Source of the DNA: Ensifer adhaerens
GTDB taxonomy: Bacteria; Pseudomonadota; Alphaproteobacteria; Rhizobiales; Rhizobiaceae
Reading direction: 5' to 3'
Assembly (NCBI RefSeq): GCF_000697965.2
Contig: NZ_CP015882.1
Coordinates: 310,001-374,000 of the forward strand
Length of the DNA: 64,000 nt
Below are positions 8,078 to 17,735 of the stretch, piece by piece. The notes below the pieces were generated by a model, which saw nothing but the letters and a program-made list of their open reading frames with translations, was not told the origin of the DNA and did not search any database. The position numbers were made by a program, and so were the translations under genes. Within the stretch, counting starts at the first letter, position 1. Every line of letters starts with the position of its first letter.

Positions 8078-9763
8078 ATGAGCGACACCTACGACTACAT
8101 CATCATCGGCGCAGGATCGGCCGGCTGCGTGCTCGCCAACCGCCTTTCGGAGGACCCGTCGACCAGGGTGCTGGTTCTTGAATTCGGCGGCAGCGACAAG
8201 TCGATCTTCATCCAGATGCCGACGGCGCTTTCGATCCCGATGAACGGAACGAAGTACAATTGGAAATACATGACCCTGCCGGAGCCCGGTCTCGACGGCC
8301 GGCGCGTGCATTGCCCGCGCGGCAAGGTCATCGGCGGCTCGTCCTCGATCAACGGGCTCGTCTACATGCGCGGCCACGCCAGCGACTTCGACGAGTGGGA
8401 GAAACTTGGCGCGCGCGGCTGGCGCTACGCCAACTGCCTGCCTTATTTCCAGCGCGCCGAAAGCTGGCAGGACGGAGGCGACAGCTATCGCGGCGCCTCC
8501 GGGCCTCTTGCGACCAATGCCGGCAACGGGATGAAGAACCCGCTCTATGGCGCCTTCGTCGATGCCGGCCGCGAGGCGGGTTACATCACCACAGACGACC
8601 CGAACGGGCACATGCAGGAGGGCTTCGGGCCGATGCACATGACCGTCAAGGACGGCGTGCGCTGGTCGACGGCCAACGCCTATCTGAAGCCGGCGATGGA
8701 GAGGCCGAACCTCACGGTCATCACCCATGCGATGACGCGGCGCGTGCTTGTCGAAGGCAAGCGCGCCGTTGGCGTCGAGTACGAGCTCGGCGGCGAGCGT
8801 CATGTCGCGCGCGCCAACCGCGAGGTGCTGATTTCCTCCGGACCGATCGGATCGCCGCACCTGTTGCAGCGCTCCGGTATCGGGCCAGCCGCCGTGCTGC
8901 AGAAGGCCGGTGTTCCCGTGCTGCACGATCTGCCAGGGGTCGGCGAGAACCTGCAGGATCATTCCGAGGTCTACATCCAGTATGCCTGCAAGGAGCCGAT
9001 CACGCTCAACGGCAAGATGGGGCTCTTCAGCAAGGCTTTGATCGGGGCCGAATGGCTCTTGTTCAAGAAGGGGCTTTCGGTCTCCAACCACTTCGAAAGC
9101 GGCGGCTTCATTCGCTCCGACGCGTCGCTGCAATGGCCGGATATCCAGTTCCACTTTCTGCCGGCCGCCATGCGCTACGACGGCAAGAAGCCGCTCGACG
9201 GCCACGGTTTCATGGTGCTGACCGGTCCGAACAAGCCGAAGAGCCGTGGCTATGTCCGGCTACGCTCTCCGGAAGCCCATGAGCAACCGGATATCCTTTT
9301 CAATTATCTCGACCGCGAGGAGGACCGCGAGGGCTTCCGCCGCTGCCTGCGGCTGACGCGCGAAATCATCGCCCAGCCGGCCTTCGACCGCTTCCGCGGC
9401 GAGGAAATGGCGCCGGGCAAGGATGTTCGAAGCAACGACGAGATCGACGCCTGGGTGCGCGAGACAATGGAGAGCACTTACCACCCTTGCGGCTCCTGCC
9501 GCATGGGTGAGGACGGGATGGCAGTCGTCGACAGCGAGCTCAAGGTCCGCGGCATCAACGGGCTGAGGGTGATCGACAGTTCCGTCTTTCCGTCAGAGCC
9601 CAACGCCAACCTAAATGCGCCGACCATCATGCTGGCGGAGCGCGCCTCCGACATGGTGCGCGGCAAACCACTGCTTGCGGCTTCCAACGCCGCAGTCGGC
9701 GTCGCCCCCGGCGTTGGCGTCACCCAGCGCAGCGGAAAGCCGCTTCGCGCCGTCCGGCAATAA
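8078..9763 (+). CDS. GMC-family FAD oxidoreductase (choline dehydrogenase-like)
   Basis: A 561-residue glucose-methanol-choline oxidoreductase. The FAD-binding GAGSAG follows the first beta strand ([19 protein letters not shown]), [14 protein letters not shown] is the family signature near residue 87, and the C-terminal catalytic histidine lies in [12 protein letters not shown], followed by [14 protein letters not shown]. It closes the operon, 18 bases after the permease. The family oxidises alcohols to aldehydes or acids using FAD; here it would remove an alcohol group of the imported compound or of a deaminated product. Resemblance to BetA is clear, but no betaine-pathway partner is present, so choline is unlikely to be the substrate. 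Confidence 0.88.
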   Translation: MSDTYDYIIIGAGSAGCVLANRLSEDPSTRVLVLEFGGSDKSIFIQMPTALSIPMNGTKYNWKYMTLPEPGLDGRRVHCPRGKVIGGSSSINGLVYMRGHASDFDEWEKLGARGWRYANCLPYFQRAESWQDGGDSYRGASGPLATNAGNGMKNPLYGAFVDAGREAGYITTDDPNGHMQEGFGPMHMTVKDGVRWSTANAYLKPAMERPNLTVITHAMTRRVLVEGKRAVGVEYELGGERHVARANREVLISSGPIGSPHLLQRSGIGPAAVLQKAGVPVLHDLPGVGENLQDHSEVYIQYACKEPITLNGKMGLFSKALIGAEWLLFKKGLSVSNHFESGGFIRSDASLQWPDIQFHFLPAAMRYDGKKPLDGHGFMVLTGPNKPKSRGYVRLRSPEAHEQPDILFNYLDREEDREGFRRCLRLTREIIAQPAFDRFRGEEMAPGKDVRSNDEIDAWVRETMESTYHPCGSCRMGEDGMAVVDSELKVRGINGLRVIDSSVFPSEPNANLNAPTIMLAERASDMVRGKPLLAASNAAVGVAPGVGVTQRSGKPLRAVRQ

Positions 9764-9879
9764 TGATCCTTGGAAAGGGCGGTGCGTCATGTTGCGCGGT
9801 ATCGGTTACGTGGCCGCCCGGCGGCTTCGCGGCGATGACGAGGACCCGGAGGATTGGGCCATGGCGGTCGAAAGGCTCC

Positions 9880-11454
9880 TCAACCGCCTGATCGCCCGAT
9901 GCGGCCTTGCGATCGGGCGATCGCATCGGCCAGCCGGAAAAGAAGAGGCCTCATTCGATCCGCCGGAACGCCTGCATAGCCCAGAATGAGCGCAGCCGGC
10001 TGAGGTGTCGCGATCGTGTAGTCGGACAGGGGATAGCATTGCAGTCCGGCATCGAGCACGGCGCGGTGGGAGGCCTGGTCTTGCCGGCCGCCCTCCAGCC
10101 AGGCGAGTGCATTGAGCCCGCTTTCGGAGCAGTCGATGCGGGCAAGTCCGGCAAGCGCATCCCGCCCGGCTAACATGAAAGCCTCGCGGCGCTCGGCGTA
10201 AAGGCCGCGCATCCGGCGCAGATGGCTGGCAAAGTGACCGCCGCCGATAAACTCGGCGAGCGCGAGCTGGGTTTCCACCGGGACGCTGCGGTGGATCAGC
10301 CCCGAGAGCGTGCGAAATGTCCCGACGAGTTGGGGTGGCAGGACGAGAAAGCCAACGCGGATGCCCGGATAGAGCGCCTTGCTAAAACTGCCCGCGTAGA
10401 TCACCCGGTCGTCGCTGTCGATGGAGCGCATCGAAGGCAAAGGCGCGCCGTCGTAGCGGAATTCGCTGTCGTAGTCGTCCTCGATGATCCAGGCGTCGCT
10501 CGCGCGCGCCCATTCGAGCAGGGCAAGCCGGCGTGGAAGCGATAGGGTGATGCCGAGCGGGTGGTGGCGCGACGGCATGACGAAGGCGAGGTGCGCGTCG
10601 GGATAGCGAGCCATCGCAGCCTCGACATCCATGCCGTCTGCATCGACATCGGCCGGACACAGCCGCAGCCCAAGCGTGCGAAACAGGTTGCTGGTGGTCA
10701 CCGGCCCCGGATCTTCGAACCAGATCCCGTCGCCAGGATCGGCAAGCGCCAAAGCCGAAAGCGTGAAGGCGGCGTGCCCCCCGGGCGTGATGACGATCTG
10801 ATCGGGATCGCAAGGGTCGCGCCGGTGCAGGGCCAGATATTCGGCGATCCTCTGGCGAAGCACCAGTTCGCCCGCGACGTCGCCATAGCCCATGGCCACG
10901 GCCTTGCCGCCGCGCGTCACGGCGTTCCAGCATTTCCTCCACACAGCGAAGGGAAACCGGTCGAGCGCCGGACGGTTGGGCAGGAAAGGCCTGTCTTCCA
11001 TTTGGCCGATATCGGCCGACATCCGGCATGACAAGTCGCCAATTCGCGATAGCCGCGGCGGCGCGCGGTCGGCGACATCGTGGCGGGTGGGCCTCGACAG
11101 CGGCTTTGCCGGTTGGCGCGGCAAGGCGGCCGAGACGAAAGTACCGGCACCCTGTCGTGCCTCCAGATAGCCCTCCGCCTTCAAGTTATCGAGCACCCGC
11201 ACCAGCGTCTGGCGCGACAGGCCCAACTCCTCGGCAAGGATTCGGCTTGCAGGGAGCCGTGTTCCGGCGCGCAGGTGCCCTTTCAGGATTGCCATGCGCA
11301 ATTGGTCCTGCACCTGGCGGAATTTCGGCAGGGCGACTGTCGCGTCGAGGCGAAGGAAAGGCAGGATTGGCCCTTCAAGCTGTTTGACCACCGGTGCGCC
11401 TCCAAAAATTGGTACAGTAGAATGCACCATAATGGACGTTTCTTCGTCGTCCAA
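9880..11454 (-). CDS. MocR/PdxR-family regulator (GntR HTH + aminotransferase domain)
   Basis: A 524-residue fusion regulator. A GntR winged HTH lies at about 40-105 (ILKGHLRAGTRLPASRILAE, LSRQTLVRVLDNLKAEGYLE), followed by a class I aminotransferase domain with intact IIEDDYDSEFRYDG and the PLP lysine in YAGSFSKALYPGIRVGF. The start may be the methionine at 11454 or the one eight codons in. It is convergent with the GMC gene and divergent from the Afu-like importer with about 165 bases between, so it probably controls that importer. MocR proteins sense PLP or amino compounds through the aminotransferase domain. Confidence 0.9.
   Translation of the reverse strand: MDDEETSIMVHSTVPIFGGAPVVKQLEGPILPFLRLDATVALPKFRQVQDQLRMAILKGHLRAGTRLPASRILAEELGLSRQTLVRVLDNLKAEGYLEARQGAGTFVSAALPRQPAKPLSRPTRHDVADRAPPRLSRIGDLSCRMSADIGQMEDRPFLPNRPALDRFPFAVWRKCWNAVTRGGKAVAMGYGDVAGELVLRQRIAEYLALHRRDPCDPDQIVITPGGHAAFTLSALALADPGDGIWFEDPGPVTTSNLFRTLGLRLCPADVDADGMDVEAAMARYPDAHLAFVMPSRHHPLGITLSLPRRLALLEWARASDAWIIEDDYDSEFRYDGAPLPSMRSIDSDDRVIYAGSFSKALYPGIRVGFLVLPPQLVGTFRTLSGLIHRSVPVETQLALAEFIGGGHFASHLRRMRGLYAERREAFMLAGRDALAGLARIDCSESGLNALAWLEGGRQDQASHRAVLDAGLQCYPLSDYTIATPQPAALILGYAGVPADRMRPLLFRLADAIARSQGRIGRSGG
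9890..9922. terminator. Hairpin at convergent gene ends
   Basis: Perfect 11-bp arms (GATCGCCCGAT / ATCGGGCGATC) around an 11-base loop lie at the 3' end of the MocR gene, about 130 bases past the GMC stop. No T-run follows on either strand, so it would be a weak or Rho-assisted bidirectional terminator. It also overlaps the last MocR codons. Confidence 0.4.
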
Positions 11455-11618
11455 TTGTTACATCCTGTCCCTACACGAAAACGCACCGATGCAGCCCTTC
11501 GCAGGACGCAGACAAGGTGCGGGGGAACCGGGACAGGCGGCGGTGCCGACGACCGGATGCAAGGACAAAAAGCAGCCATCGCCCACGATCCGTCGTCGAC
11601 GGTCAACAGGAGGAATTC

Positions 11619-12737
11619 ATGAACAAGCTTCTATCGCGTGCAACCAGTCGCGCCTTCGTCTCCACACTCGCCCTGGCGGCGGCCCTGCCGGGTCTTGCCC
11701 AGGCTGAGGCATCGCAAGAGCTGGTCGCTGCCGCAACGAAGGAAGGCATGTTGACCGTCATTGCGCTTCCGCACGACTGGTGCAACTACGGAGACGTCAT
11801 TGCCGGCTTCAAGGCGAAGTATCCGGGCATCGAAGTCAACGAACTGAACCCCGACGCCGGTACCGCCGACGAGCTCGAAGCCATCCGCGCGAACAAGGGC
11901 AACACGGGTTCGCAGGCGCCTGACGTCGTCGATCTGGGCCTGGCTTTTGCGCCGGCTGCCGCCAAGGAGGGCCTCCTTCAACCCTACAAGGTGGCGACCT
12001 GGGACGAAATTCCTCAAAACATCAAGGACGAGCAAGGCTATTGGTATGGCGACTACTACGGCGTCATGGCCTTCGGTGTGAACAAGGACCTGCTTGATAC
12101 TGTACCGGTCGACTGGTCGGATCTGTCGAAGTCGGAGTACTCCGGGGCTGTGGCACTCACCGGCGATCCACGGTCTTCGGCACAGGCCATCCTGGCGCTG
12201 ATGTCGGCAGGCATCTCGCGGGGCGCCAAGCCTGGAACGGAATCGGGCGGCAAGGGCCTGGAGCTCTTTGCGGAACTGAACAAATCCGGCAATTTCGTGC
12301 CTGTGCTCGGCAAGGCCGGCACGATCGCGCAGGGGCAAACCCCGATCGTCGCCGCCTGGGACTACAATCTGCTGGCCTGGCGTGACGCGTTGAAGGGCAA
12401 CCCGCCGATGGACGTCGTCGTACCGGCAACCGGTGTCGTCGCCGGGGTCTATGTTCAGGCAATCTCGGCCTACGCGCCACACCCGAACGCCGCCAAGCTG
12501 TGGATGGAATATCTCTATTCCGACGAAGGCCAGACCGGTTGGCTGAAGGGCTACTGCCACCCGGCGCGCTTCAATGCCATGTTGAAGGCTGGCAAGTTCC
12601 CGCAGGAGCTGCTCGACAAGCTGCCACCTGCCGAAGCCTATGAAAAGGCGATCTTCCCGACGGTCGACGAGCTTTCCGCCAACAAGACGGCGATCGTCGA
12701 GGGCTGGGACAAGGTGGTCGGCGCCAACGTGAAGTAA
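11619..12737 (+). CDS. ABC transporter substrate-binding protein, AfuA/FbpA-like
   Basis: A 372-residue family 1 extracellular binding protein with a signal peptide (residues 1 to about 29, ending GLAQAEA). The start at ATG 11619 follows a strong AACAGGAGGAATTC ribosome site; longer frames upstream are not coding. The fold and length match the iron/sugar-phosphate/thiamine/polyamine binding-protein group. It is followed by two permeases and an ATPase, then by an isomerase and a phosphatase-family gene, which favours an AfuABC-like sugar-phosphate or phosphorylated polyol substrate rather than iron. Substrate assignment is inference from neighbours. Confidence 0.85.
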   Translation: MNKLLSRATSRAFVSTLALAAALPGLAQAEASQELVAAATKEGMLTVIALPHDWCNYGDVIAGFKAKYPGIEVNELNPDAGTADELEAIRANKGNTGSQAPDVVDLGLAFAPAAAKEGLLQPYKVATWDEIPQNIKDEQGYWYGDYYGVMAFGVNKDLLDTVPVDWSDLSKSEYSGAVALTGDPRSSAQAILALMSAGISRGAKPGTESGGKGLELFAELNKSGNFVPVLGKAGTIAQGQTPIVAAWDYNLLAWRDALKGNPPMDVVVPATGVVAGVYVQAISAYAPHPNAAKLWMEYLYSDEGQTGWLKGYCHPARFNAMLKAGKFPQELLDKLPPAEAYEKAIFPTVDELSANKTAIVEGWDKVVGANVK

Positions 12738-12751
12738 TCCTCCGCTTGAGA

Positions 12752-12780
12752 GAGAGGTTTCACCGGTCGTGAAGCCTCTC
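12752..12780 (+). promoter_or_regulatory. mRNA stem-loop after binding-protein gene
   Basis: A 12-bp stem with one G-U wobble and a CGGTC loop (arms at 12752-12763 and 12769-12780) begins 14 bases after the binding-protein stop. No U-run follows directly. Such intercistronic hairpins typically protect the upstream message and lower expression of the permease genes relative to the binding protein. Confidence 0.55.
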
Positions 12781-12817
12781 GCCCCCCTTTGGCGCAATTT
12801 TCCCAGGGACAAATCCG

Positions 12818-13702
12818 ATGACGACAAGCGTCGCATCCCTGCCGGCCGTCTTCCGGCCACGACAGGTTCTCAGCTGGTTCGGGGTCGCCCCCTTCTTCGT
12901 CTTCGCCACGCTGTTCCTCATCCTGCCCACGCTCAACATCGTGCTCGGCGCGTTCCGCAACGCTGAGGGACAGATGACGCTGGAGAACCTCGGCAAGCTT
13001 CTTGCGCCATCCATACGATCGGCCTTCTGGATCTCGATCGAGCTCAGCCTGCTGACAGCGGCGCTCGGGTGTCTGTTCGGCTTCCTCATTGCCGCTGCCA
13101 TCACGCTCGGCGGCCTTCCGCGACCCCTTCGCAATGCCATCCTGACCTTCTCAGGCGTCGCTTCGAATTTCGCCGGCGTGCCGCTCGCCTTCGCCTTCAT
13201 CGCAACCCTCGGCCGCCTTGGTTTCGTGACGATGCTGCTGCGCCACTGGTTCGGCATCAATCTTTATGGCGCCGGCTTCAACATTGTCTCCTTCCTCGGA
13301 CTGGCGCTTACCTACCTCTATTTTCAGATCCCGCTGATGGTGCTGATCATCACGCCGGCACTGGAGGGGCTGCGCCGCGAATGGCGAGAGGCGGCCGAAA
13401 GTCTCGGCGCCAACGGTTTTCAGTACTGGCGCCTGGTGGCGTTGCCAGTGCTCTGGCCCTCGCTTCTCGGCACGCTGGCTTTGCTTTTCGCCAATGCCTT
13501 TGGAGCGGTTGCGACCGCCATTGCGCTGACCGGCTCATCGCTCTCGATCGCGCCGATCGTCCTGTTCGCCCAGATCCGCGGTGACGTGCTCAATGATCCG
13601 CATCTGGGTTATGCGATCGCCTTTGCCATGATCCTTCTCACCGCCATTGCAAACGCAATCTATATCCTCCTGCGCATGCGCGCGGAAAGGTGGGCCAAAT
13701 GA
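12818..13702 (+). CDS. ABC transporter permease (first)
   Basis: A 294-residue inner-membrane permease with about six membrane spans starting near residue 20. The EAA-type loop for ATPase contact reads EAAESLGANGFQYWRLVALP around residues 190-210. It is the second gene of the importer, 80 bases after the binding protein and across the stem-loop, and its stop overlaps the next permease start. It pairs with the 13699 permease to form the channel. Confidence 0.88.
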   Translation: MTTSVASLPAVFRPRQVLSWFGVAPFFVFATLFLILPTLNIVLGAFRNAEGQMTLENLGKLLAPSIRSAFWISIELSLLTAALGCLFGFLIAAAITLGGLPRPLRNAILTFSGVASNFAGVPLAFAFIATLGRLGFVTMLLRHWFGINLYGAGFNIVSFLGLALTYLYFQIPLMVLIITPALEGLRREWREAAESLGANGFQYWRLVALPVLWPSLLGTLALLFANAFGAVATAIALTGSSLSIAPIVLFAQIRGDVLNDPHLGYAIAFAMILLTAIANAIYILLRMRAERWAK

Positions 13703-14487
13703 GGGAAGGGCGTCTCTGGTCCTGGCTCGCCGTCGCTTTGGGCGGGCTCTATTTCCTGCTTCCGCTCGTCGGCATGTTTGACTTCTCCATGCGCATGCAG
13801 CGCGATGGCTACAGCTTCGAAGCTTACCGCGTGGTGCTGGCCGATCCGCAGTTCCAGCAAACCTTCGGCTACTCCGTCGTTCTGGCCTTGCTCACGATCG
13901 TTCTTGGAATCCTGCTCATCGTGCCGACGGCCTATTTTGTCCGGCTGCGGTTTCCCGGGTTGCGCCCGGTCGTCGAGTTCCTGACGCTGCTGCCACTGGT
14001 GATTCCGCCGATCGTCATCGTCTTCGGCTACATCCGCATCTACAACACATCCTCGGTCCTGCCGCTCACAGGAAGCTGGTGGGGTACCAATCTCCTCATT
14101 CTGTTCGGCTATGCGACACTGTCGCTGCCCTACATGTATCGCTCGGTCGACACGGGCCTGCGCACCATCGATGTCGGCAGCCTGACGGAGGCGGCCCAGA
14201 GCCTGGGGTCCGGCTGGACGCGGATCCTTGCCGTCGTCATCCTGCCAAACGTCTTCGTTTCGGTGCTATCCGGCGCCTTCCTGACCTTCGCGATCGTCAT
14301 CGGCGAATATGTCTTTGCCGCCTTGCTCAACGTCGGCTCGTTCGGCCCTTACATGGTCTGGATGGGTGGCAACCGCGCCTACGAACCCTCGGCGCTCGCC
14401 GTTGTCGCTTTCGCCATCACCTGGGCCTGTATGGCGCTGATCCAGCTTGTCACCCGTTTCTCCAAATTCTCCACCGTGAGGCGTTGA
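13699..14487 (+). CDS. ABC transporter permease (second)
   Basis: A 262-residue permease with about six membrane spans; EAA-type loop EAAQSLGSGWTRILAVVILP near residues 160-180. ATG 13699 overlaps the upstream stop by four bases (ATGA), the preferred start over a GTG three codons earlier. The importer ATPase follows after two bases. Together the two permeases make a heterodimer, unlike the fused FbpB-type permeases of iron importers. Confidence 0.88.
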   Translation: MREGRLWSWLAVALGGLYFLLPLVGMFDFSMRMQRDGYSFEAYRVVLADPQFQQTFGYSVVLALLTIVLGILLIVPTAYFVRLRFPGLRPVVEFLTLLPLVIPPIVIVFGYIRIYNTSSVLPLTGSWWGTNLLILFGYATLSLPYMYRSVDTGLRTIDVGSLTEAAQSLGSGWTRILAVVILPNVFVSVLSGAFLTFAIVIGEYVFAALLNVGSFGPYMVWMGGNRAYEPSALAVVAFAITWACMALIQLVTRFSKFSTVRR

Positions 14488-14489
14488 CC

Positions 14490-15548
14490 ATGGCTTTCCT
14501 AGATATCCAGCACCTGGAAAAATCCTTTGGCCCGACCCGTGTCGTCAAGGATTTCAACCTCGACATCGAAAAAGGGGAGTTCGTCTCCTTCCTCGGCCCG
14601 TCTGGCTGCGGCAAGACCACGGTTTTGCGCATGGTCGCCGGCTTCGAGACGCCGACATCAGGCGCGATCCGCATCGACGGACGGGAGGTGACGGGGCTTG
14701 CCGCCAACCGGCGCAATATCGGCATGGTGTTCCAGTCCTATGCACTTTTCCCAAATTTGACGGTGGCGGAAAACATAGGCTTTGGCCTCAAGGTCGCGCG
14801 TGAGGGCAAGGCGGCCACTGCACGGCGCGTCGGTGAAATGCTGGATCTGATTGGCCTGCCTCAACTCGGGGGGCGCTATCCCTTCCAGCTCTCCGGCGGC
14901 CAGCAGCAGCGTGTGGCGCTTGCGCGCGCACTGGCGCCGCGCCCGCAAGTGCTGCTGCTGGATGAGCCGCTATCGGCTCTGGACGCGAAGGTTCGCATTA
15001 GCCTGCGTGACGAGATCCGTCGAATCCAGCGCGATCTCGGCATCACCGCCATTTTCGTGACGCATGACCAGGAGGAGGCGCTGTCCATTTCGGATCGCGT
15101 CGTGGTCACGCACCGGGGCGTCGCCGACCAGGTCGGCACGCCGTTCGAGATCTACAACCGGCCGGCGACGCGCTTCGTTGCGCAATTCGTCGGTACGCTC
15201 AATCTTCTCGACGCCGACGTGTTGGATGCGACCACCGGCAAGGTGCGGCTTGGTGGTGTCCCGGTGGCGCTGGACCAGCCGCTTAATGGTCGGCCCGGCG
15301 AGCGCATCAGCCTGGCGATGCGTCCAGAATCGGTCGAACTGGGGCGCAGCGACTGCGATCGCGTCGTCCTTTCCGGCGAGATTGCAGCAGTGCATTTTCT
15401 CGGTTCAGTGATCCGCATCAAAGTGGCGGTCGCGGGCCAGTTCGTTTCGCTCGATACGTTCAACCAGCCCGACAGGCCGCCGCCCTCGGTTGGCACCACC
15501 GTAGAGGTCAGCCTGCCGCATCGCGATCTTCTGGTGCTTGCCGCCTGA
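14490..15548 (+). CDS. ABC transporter ATPase (PotA/FbpC/AfuC type)
   Basis: A 352-residue ATPase. Walker A GPSGCGKTT at 36-44, signature LSGGQQQR, Walker B LLLLDEPLSALD and the switch histidine (FVTHDQEEAL) are intact, and a C-terminal TOBE-like regulatory domain occupies roughly residues 240-350. The start at ATG 14490 lies two bases after the permease stop; a longer frame upstream only overlaps the permease. It energises the importer encoded by the preceding three genes. Confidence 0.9.
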   Translation: MAFLDIQHLEKSFGPTRVVKDFNLDIEKGEFVSFLGPSGCGKTTVLRMVAGFETPTSGAIRIDGREVTGLAANRRNIGMVFQSYALFPNLTVAENIGFGLKVAREGKAATARRVGEMLDLIGLPQLGGRYPFQLSGGQQQRVALARALAPRPQVLLLDEPLSALDAKVRISLRDEIRRIQRDLGITAIFVTHDQEEALSISDRVVVTHRGVADQVGTPFEIYNRPATRFVAQFVGTLNLLDADVLDATTGKVRLGGVPVALDQPLNGRPGERISLAMRPESVELGRSDCDRVVLSGEIAAVHFLGSVIRIKVAVAGQFVSLDTFNQPDRPPPSVGTTVEVSLPHRDLLVLAA

Positions 15549-15590
15549 TGTTCCCTCAGCTTTGAAGTCGCCTGTGAAGGAGCCGGCTCT

Positions 15591-16622
15591 TTGACCGAAA
15601 CGACGTTTGACGCTCTGTCGTCGCCGGACTGGCGCGCAAAAATTGCCACCCTTTCCGGCCCGGCCCGCGCCCGGCTGGCGGAGCGGGCGCGCAACGCGCC
15701 GCTGTTTGCGCACGCCTATGCCTTTCATCTCAACATGCGTTTTGGCGCAGTGACACCGCTGCAGCTTGCCGAATTCGCCTATGAGCAGCGGCTCGTCGGC
15801 CTCAAGGTCCATGTCGAGGACGGCGAGGCAGCCAGTCTCGCCGGTATGTCAGACGCAGCGCTTTCTGAATATGGTGCCGCAGTCGAGCAGTTCGGACTGG
15901 AGCTCCATATCGAGACCAGCACGACGCAGGAGACAGGTCTCTTTGATGCGGTACGTATCGCGCTTGCCACTGGCGCGACGTCGCTGCGTTGCTATCCGCG
16001 CTACGAGGGACGCGTCTCGGAAATTGTCTCACAAACGATTGTTGATCTGCGACGATTGGAGACCTTCGATCCCGAGGGGCGGCTTCGCTACACGCTCGAA
16101 CAGCACGAGGACCTGAAGTCGGAGGAGCTGATCGGCATCGTGAAGGCGGTCGCCAATCCGCGCCTCGGCCTGCTGTTCGACTTCGGCAACATGATTAATG
16201 CCTATGAGCTGCCGTTGCCGGCGCTTGCCGCACAGGCACCCTATGTGACCGAAGTGCATGTCAAAGACTGCCTCGTTCAGCAAGATCGCGACGGCTGGGC
16301 GCACCTCGCCTGCCAAACTGGCACCGGCCATCTGCCGCTGCATGCGATGTTCGTGGACCTGCTTCTGCTTGGCCAGGATCGTCCGCAGGTCTTAAGCTTC
16401 GGGCTCGAGGAAGAGGAGGGCTATTTCGCACCCGCCCTGCGCTTCCCCTCGGAGGAAAGCGACCCGTTCATCGCGGCTCGCTCCGCGAGCTTCACGGACA
16501 TCGGGACCACTGACCTTGGCGCGCGGCTTAGCCAAGAGGCCATCGCCGCTCATCGGCAGCTCGAAACTGTAAGAACCATGCTCAATCAGATTGCTGCCGA
16601 AGCTTTGAGGATCGACCGATGA
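15591..16622 (+). CDS. Sugar phosphate isomerase/epimerase-like TIM-barrel protein
   Basis: A 343-residue protein of the xylose-isomerase-like TIM-barrel superfamily (AP endonuclease family 2). Likely metal or catalytic acids occur in EDGEAASL, HIETSTTQET, LLFDFGNM and SFGLEEEEGY segments. The start is TTG 15591, preceded by GAAGGAGC; there is no in-frame ATG that keeps the N-terminus. It is the fifth gene of the Afu-like operon and overlaps the next start by four bases. Enzymes of this family isomerise or epimerise sugars and polyols, so it probably processes the imported substrate after or before dephosphorylation. Confidence 0.75.
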   Translation: MTETTFDALSSPDWRAKIATLSGPARARLAERARNAPLFAHAYAFHLNMRFGAVTPLQLAEFAYEQRLVGLKVHVEDGEAASLAGMSDAALSEYGAAVEQFGLELHIETSTTQETGLFDAVRIALATGATSLRCYPRYEGRVSEIVSQTIVDLRRLETFDPEGRLRYTLEQHEDLKSEELIGIVKAVANPRLGLLFDFGNMINAYELPLPALAAQAPYVTEVHVKDCLVQQDRDGWAHLACQTGTGHLPLHAMFVDLLLLGQDRPQVLSFGLEEEEGYFAPALRFPSEESDPFIAARSASFTDIGTTDLGARLSQEAIAAHRQLETVRTMLNQIAAEALRIDR

Positions 16623-17410
16623 CCCATGAGCCTGACTGCCCACCGCCCTACCTGACACTTGCGCACGCCATGGCCGATGCCGCAGCCAGCGTTATCCGTC
16701 CACACTTCCGCAAGCGTGTTGTCGTCGACGCCAAGGCAGACTCCAGCCCCGTCACCATTGCCGACCGCGACGCCGAGGCCACGATGCGGCGGATGATCGA
16801 GGCGCAGTTTCCCAACCACGGGATCAGGGGCGAAGAATTCGGCGCATGCCGAACGGATGCCGAATGGGTATGGGTGCTCGACCCGATCGACGGCACGAAG
16901 TCCTTCATCTCCGGCTCGCTCGCCTTCGGCACGCAGATCGCATTGCTCCATCGCGGCAAACCTGTCCTCGGCATGATCAATCAGCCGATCACCGGCGAAC
17001 GATGGTTCGGCATAGGCTCCTCCGCGACCCTTAATGAGGAGCCTATCCGCACCAGCGAAAAGACCGCACTCGGCGAGGCGATCCTCTACACCTCGGCCCT
17101 TGAGCAGTTCGACCGCGCGCGCCACGAGCGCTTCGACGCCTTGACTGCCAAGGTACGCTTCACCCGCATATCTCATGATTGCTACGCGGCCGGGCTGCTG
17201 GCGCTGGGCGGCATCGACCTACTCGTCGAAAGCAATGTTTTCGACTACGACATCCTGCCACAGATGCCCATTATTCTGGCTGCAGGCGGCATCGTGACCG
17301 ACTGGGATGGGCAGCCTCTTGCGGATGCGACACGGTACGACACCGTGTTGATGGCTGCAAACGCCGACCTCCATCGAGCCGCCGTGAAGATCCTTAGCCG
17401 GCTAGGATGA
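16619..17410 (+). CDS. Inositol monophosphatase/histidinol-phosphatase-family enzyme
   Basis: A 263-residue Mg-dependent phosphatase of the IMPase fold. The metal-binding motifs are present: GEEFG near residue 62, DPIDGTK near 82-88 and DYD near 214. The sequence around the third motif (FDYDILPQMPIILAAGG) resembles the HisN-type histidinol-phosphatase branch. It ends the operon and overlaps the isomerase gene, which suggests it dephosphorylates the imported sugar or polyol phosphate rather than serving histidine synthesis. Confidence 0.82.
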   Translation: MTHEPDCPPPYLTLAHAMADAAASVIRPHFRKRVVVDAKADSSPVTIADRDAEATMRRMIEAQFPNHGIRGEEFGACRTDAEWVWVLDPIDGTKSFISGSLAFGTQIALLHRGKPVLGMINQPITGERWFGIGSSATLNEEPIRTSEKTALGEAILYTSALEQFDRARHERFDALTAKVRFTRISHDCYAAGLLALGGIDLLVESNVFDYDILPQMPIILAAGGIVTDWDGQPLADATRYDTVLMAANADLHRAAVKILSRLG

Positions 17411-17735
17411 AATCCAGACGACCGGGCCGCTTAATCAATTGCCTGATCGTCGCGCTCGGCTTCAGCACCACCCATCCTCGACAATCATTGTCGCGAACGA
17501 AGCGCAGTTAGGCCGAACTCGAGTTGCCGTAGCCGTGCTCGGTGAACATTCCGCACATCGGCACTAAAAGTCAGTTCATGGTGGCAATTTGCGGACGCTT
17601 CAGTGGGCGGTAGCTAGGCGCCCGACGATACCACCAAGGCCTCAGCCTTCGAAGCAGAGGTATTGACGAGGCGATGAGGTGTCTGCGGCAAGTTTCCGGA
17701 TGTTCCGATCCGCTCGGTTCCAGCGCGGTGCGTTG
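17411..17735. other. Intergenic region between convergent operons
   Basis: No gene was found between the phosphatase gene and the convergent LacI gene. A 15-base palindrome CGACAATCATTGTCG at 17479-17493 could form a short hairpin, but it lacks a T-run. Confidence 0.5.

Noticed and set aside
6308..9205. 965-codon open frame on the minus strand opposite the permease and GMC genes
   Set aside because: Composition is Arg/Asp/His-rich without family motifs and lies opposite two well-supported genes; it is a GC-rich antisense shadow.
8078..9763. Assignment as choline dehydrogenase betA
   Set aside because: GMC family is certain, but no betB/betI/choline importer is linked and the operon context points elsewhere.
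9789..9989. Short ORF after the GMC gene
   Set aside because: Overlaps the 3' end of the MocR gene on the other strand and has no recognisable feature.
11619..15548. Assignment as ferric iron importer
   Set aside because: Binding protein and ATPase resemble that group, but two separate permeases and the downstream isomerase and phosphatase do not fit iron uptake.
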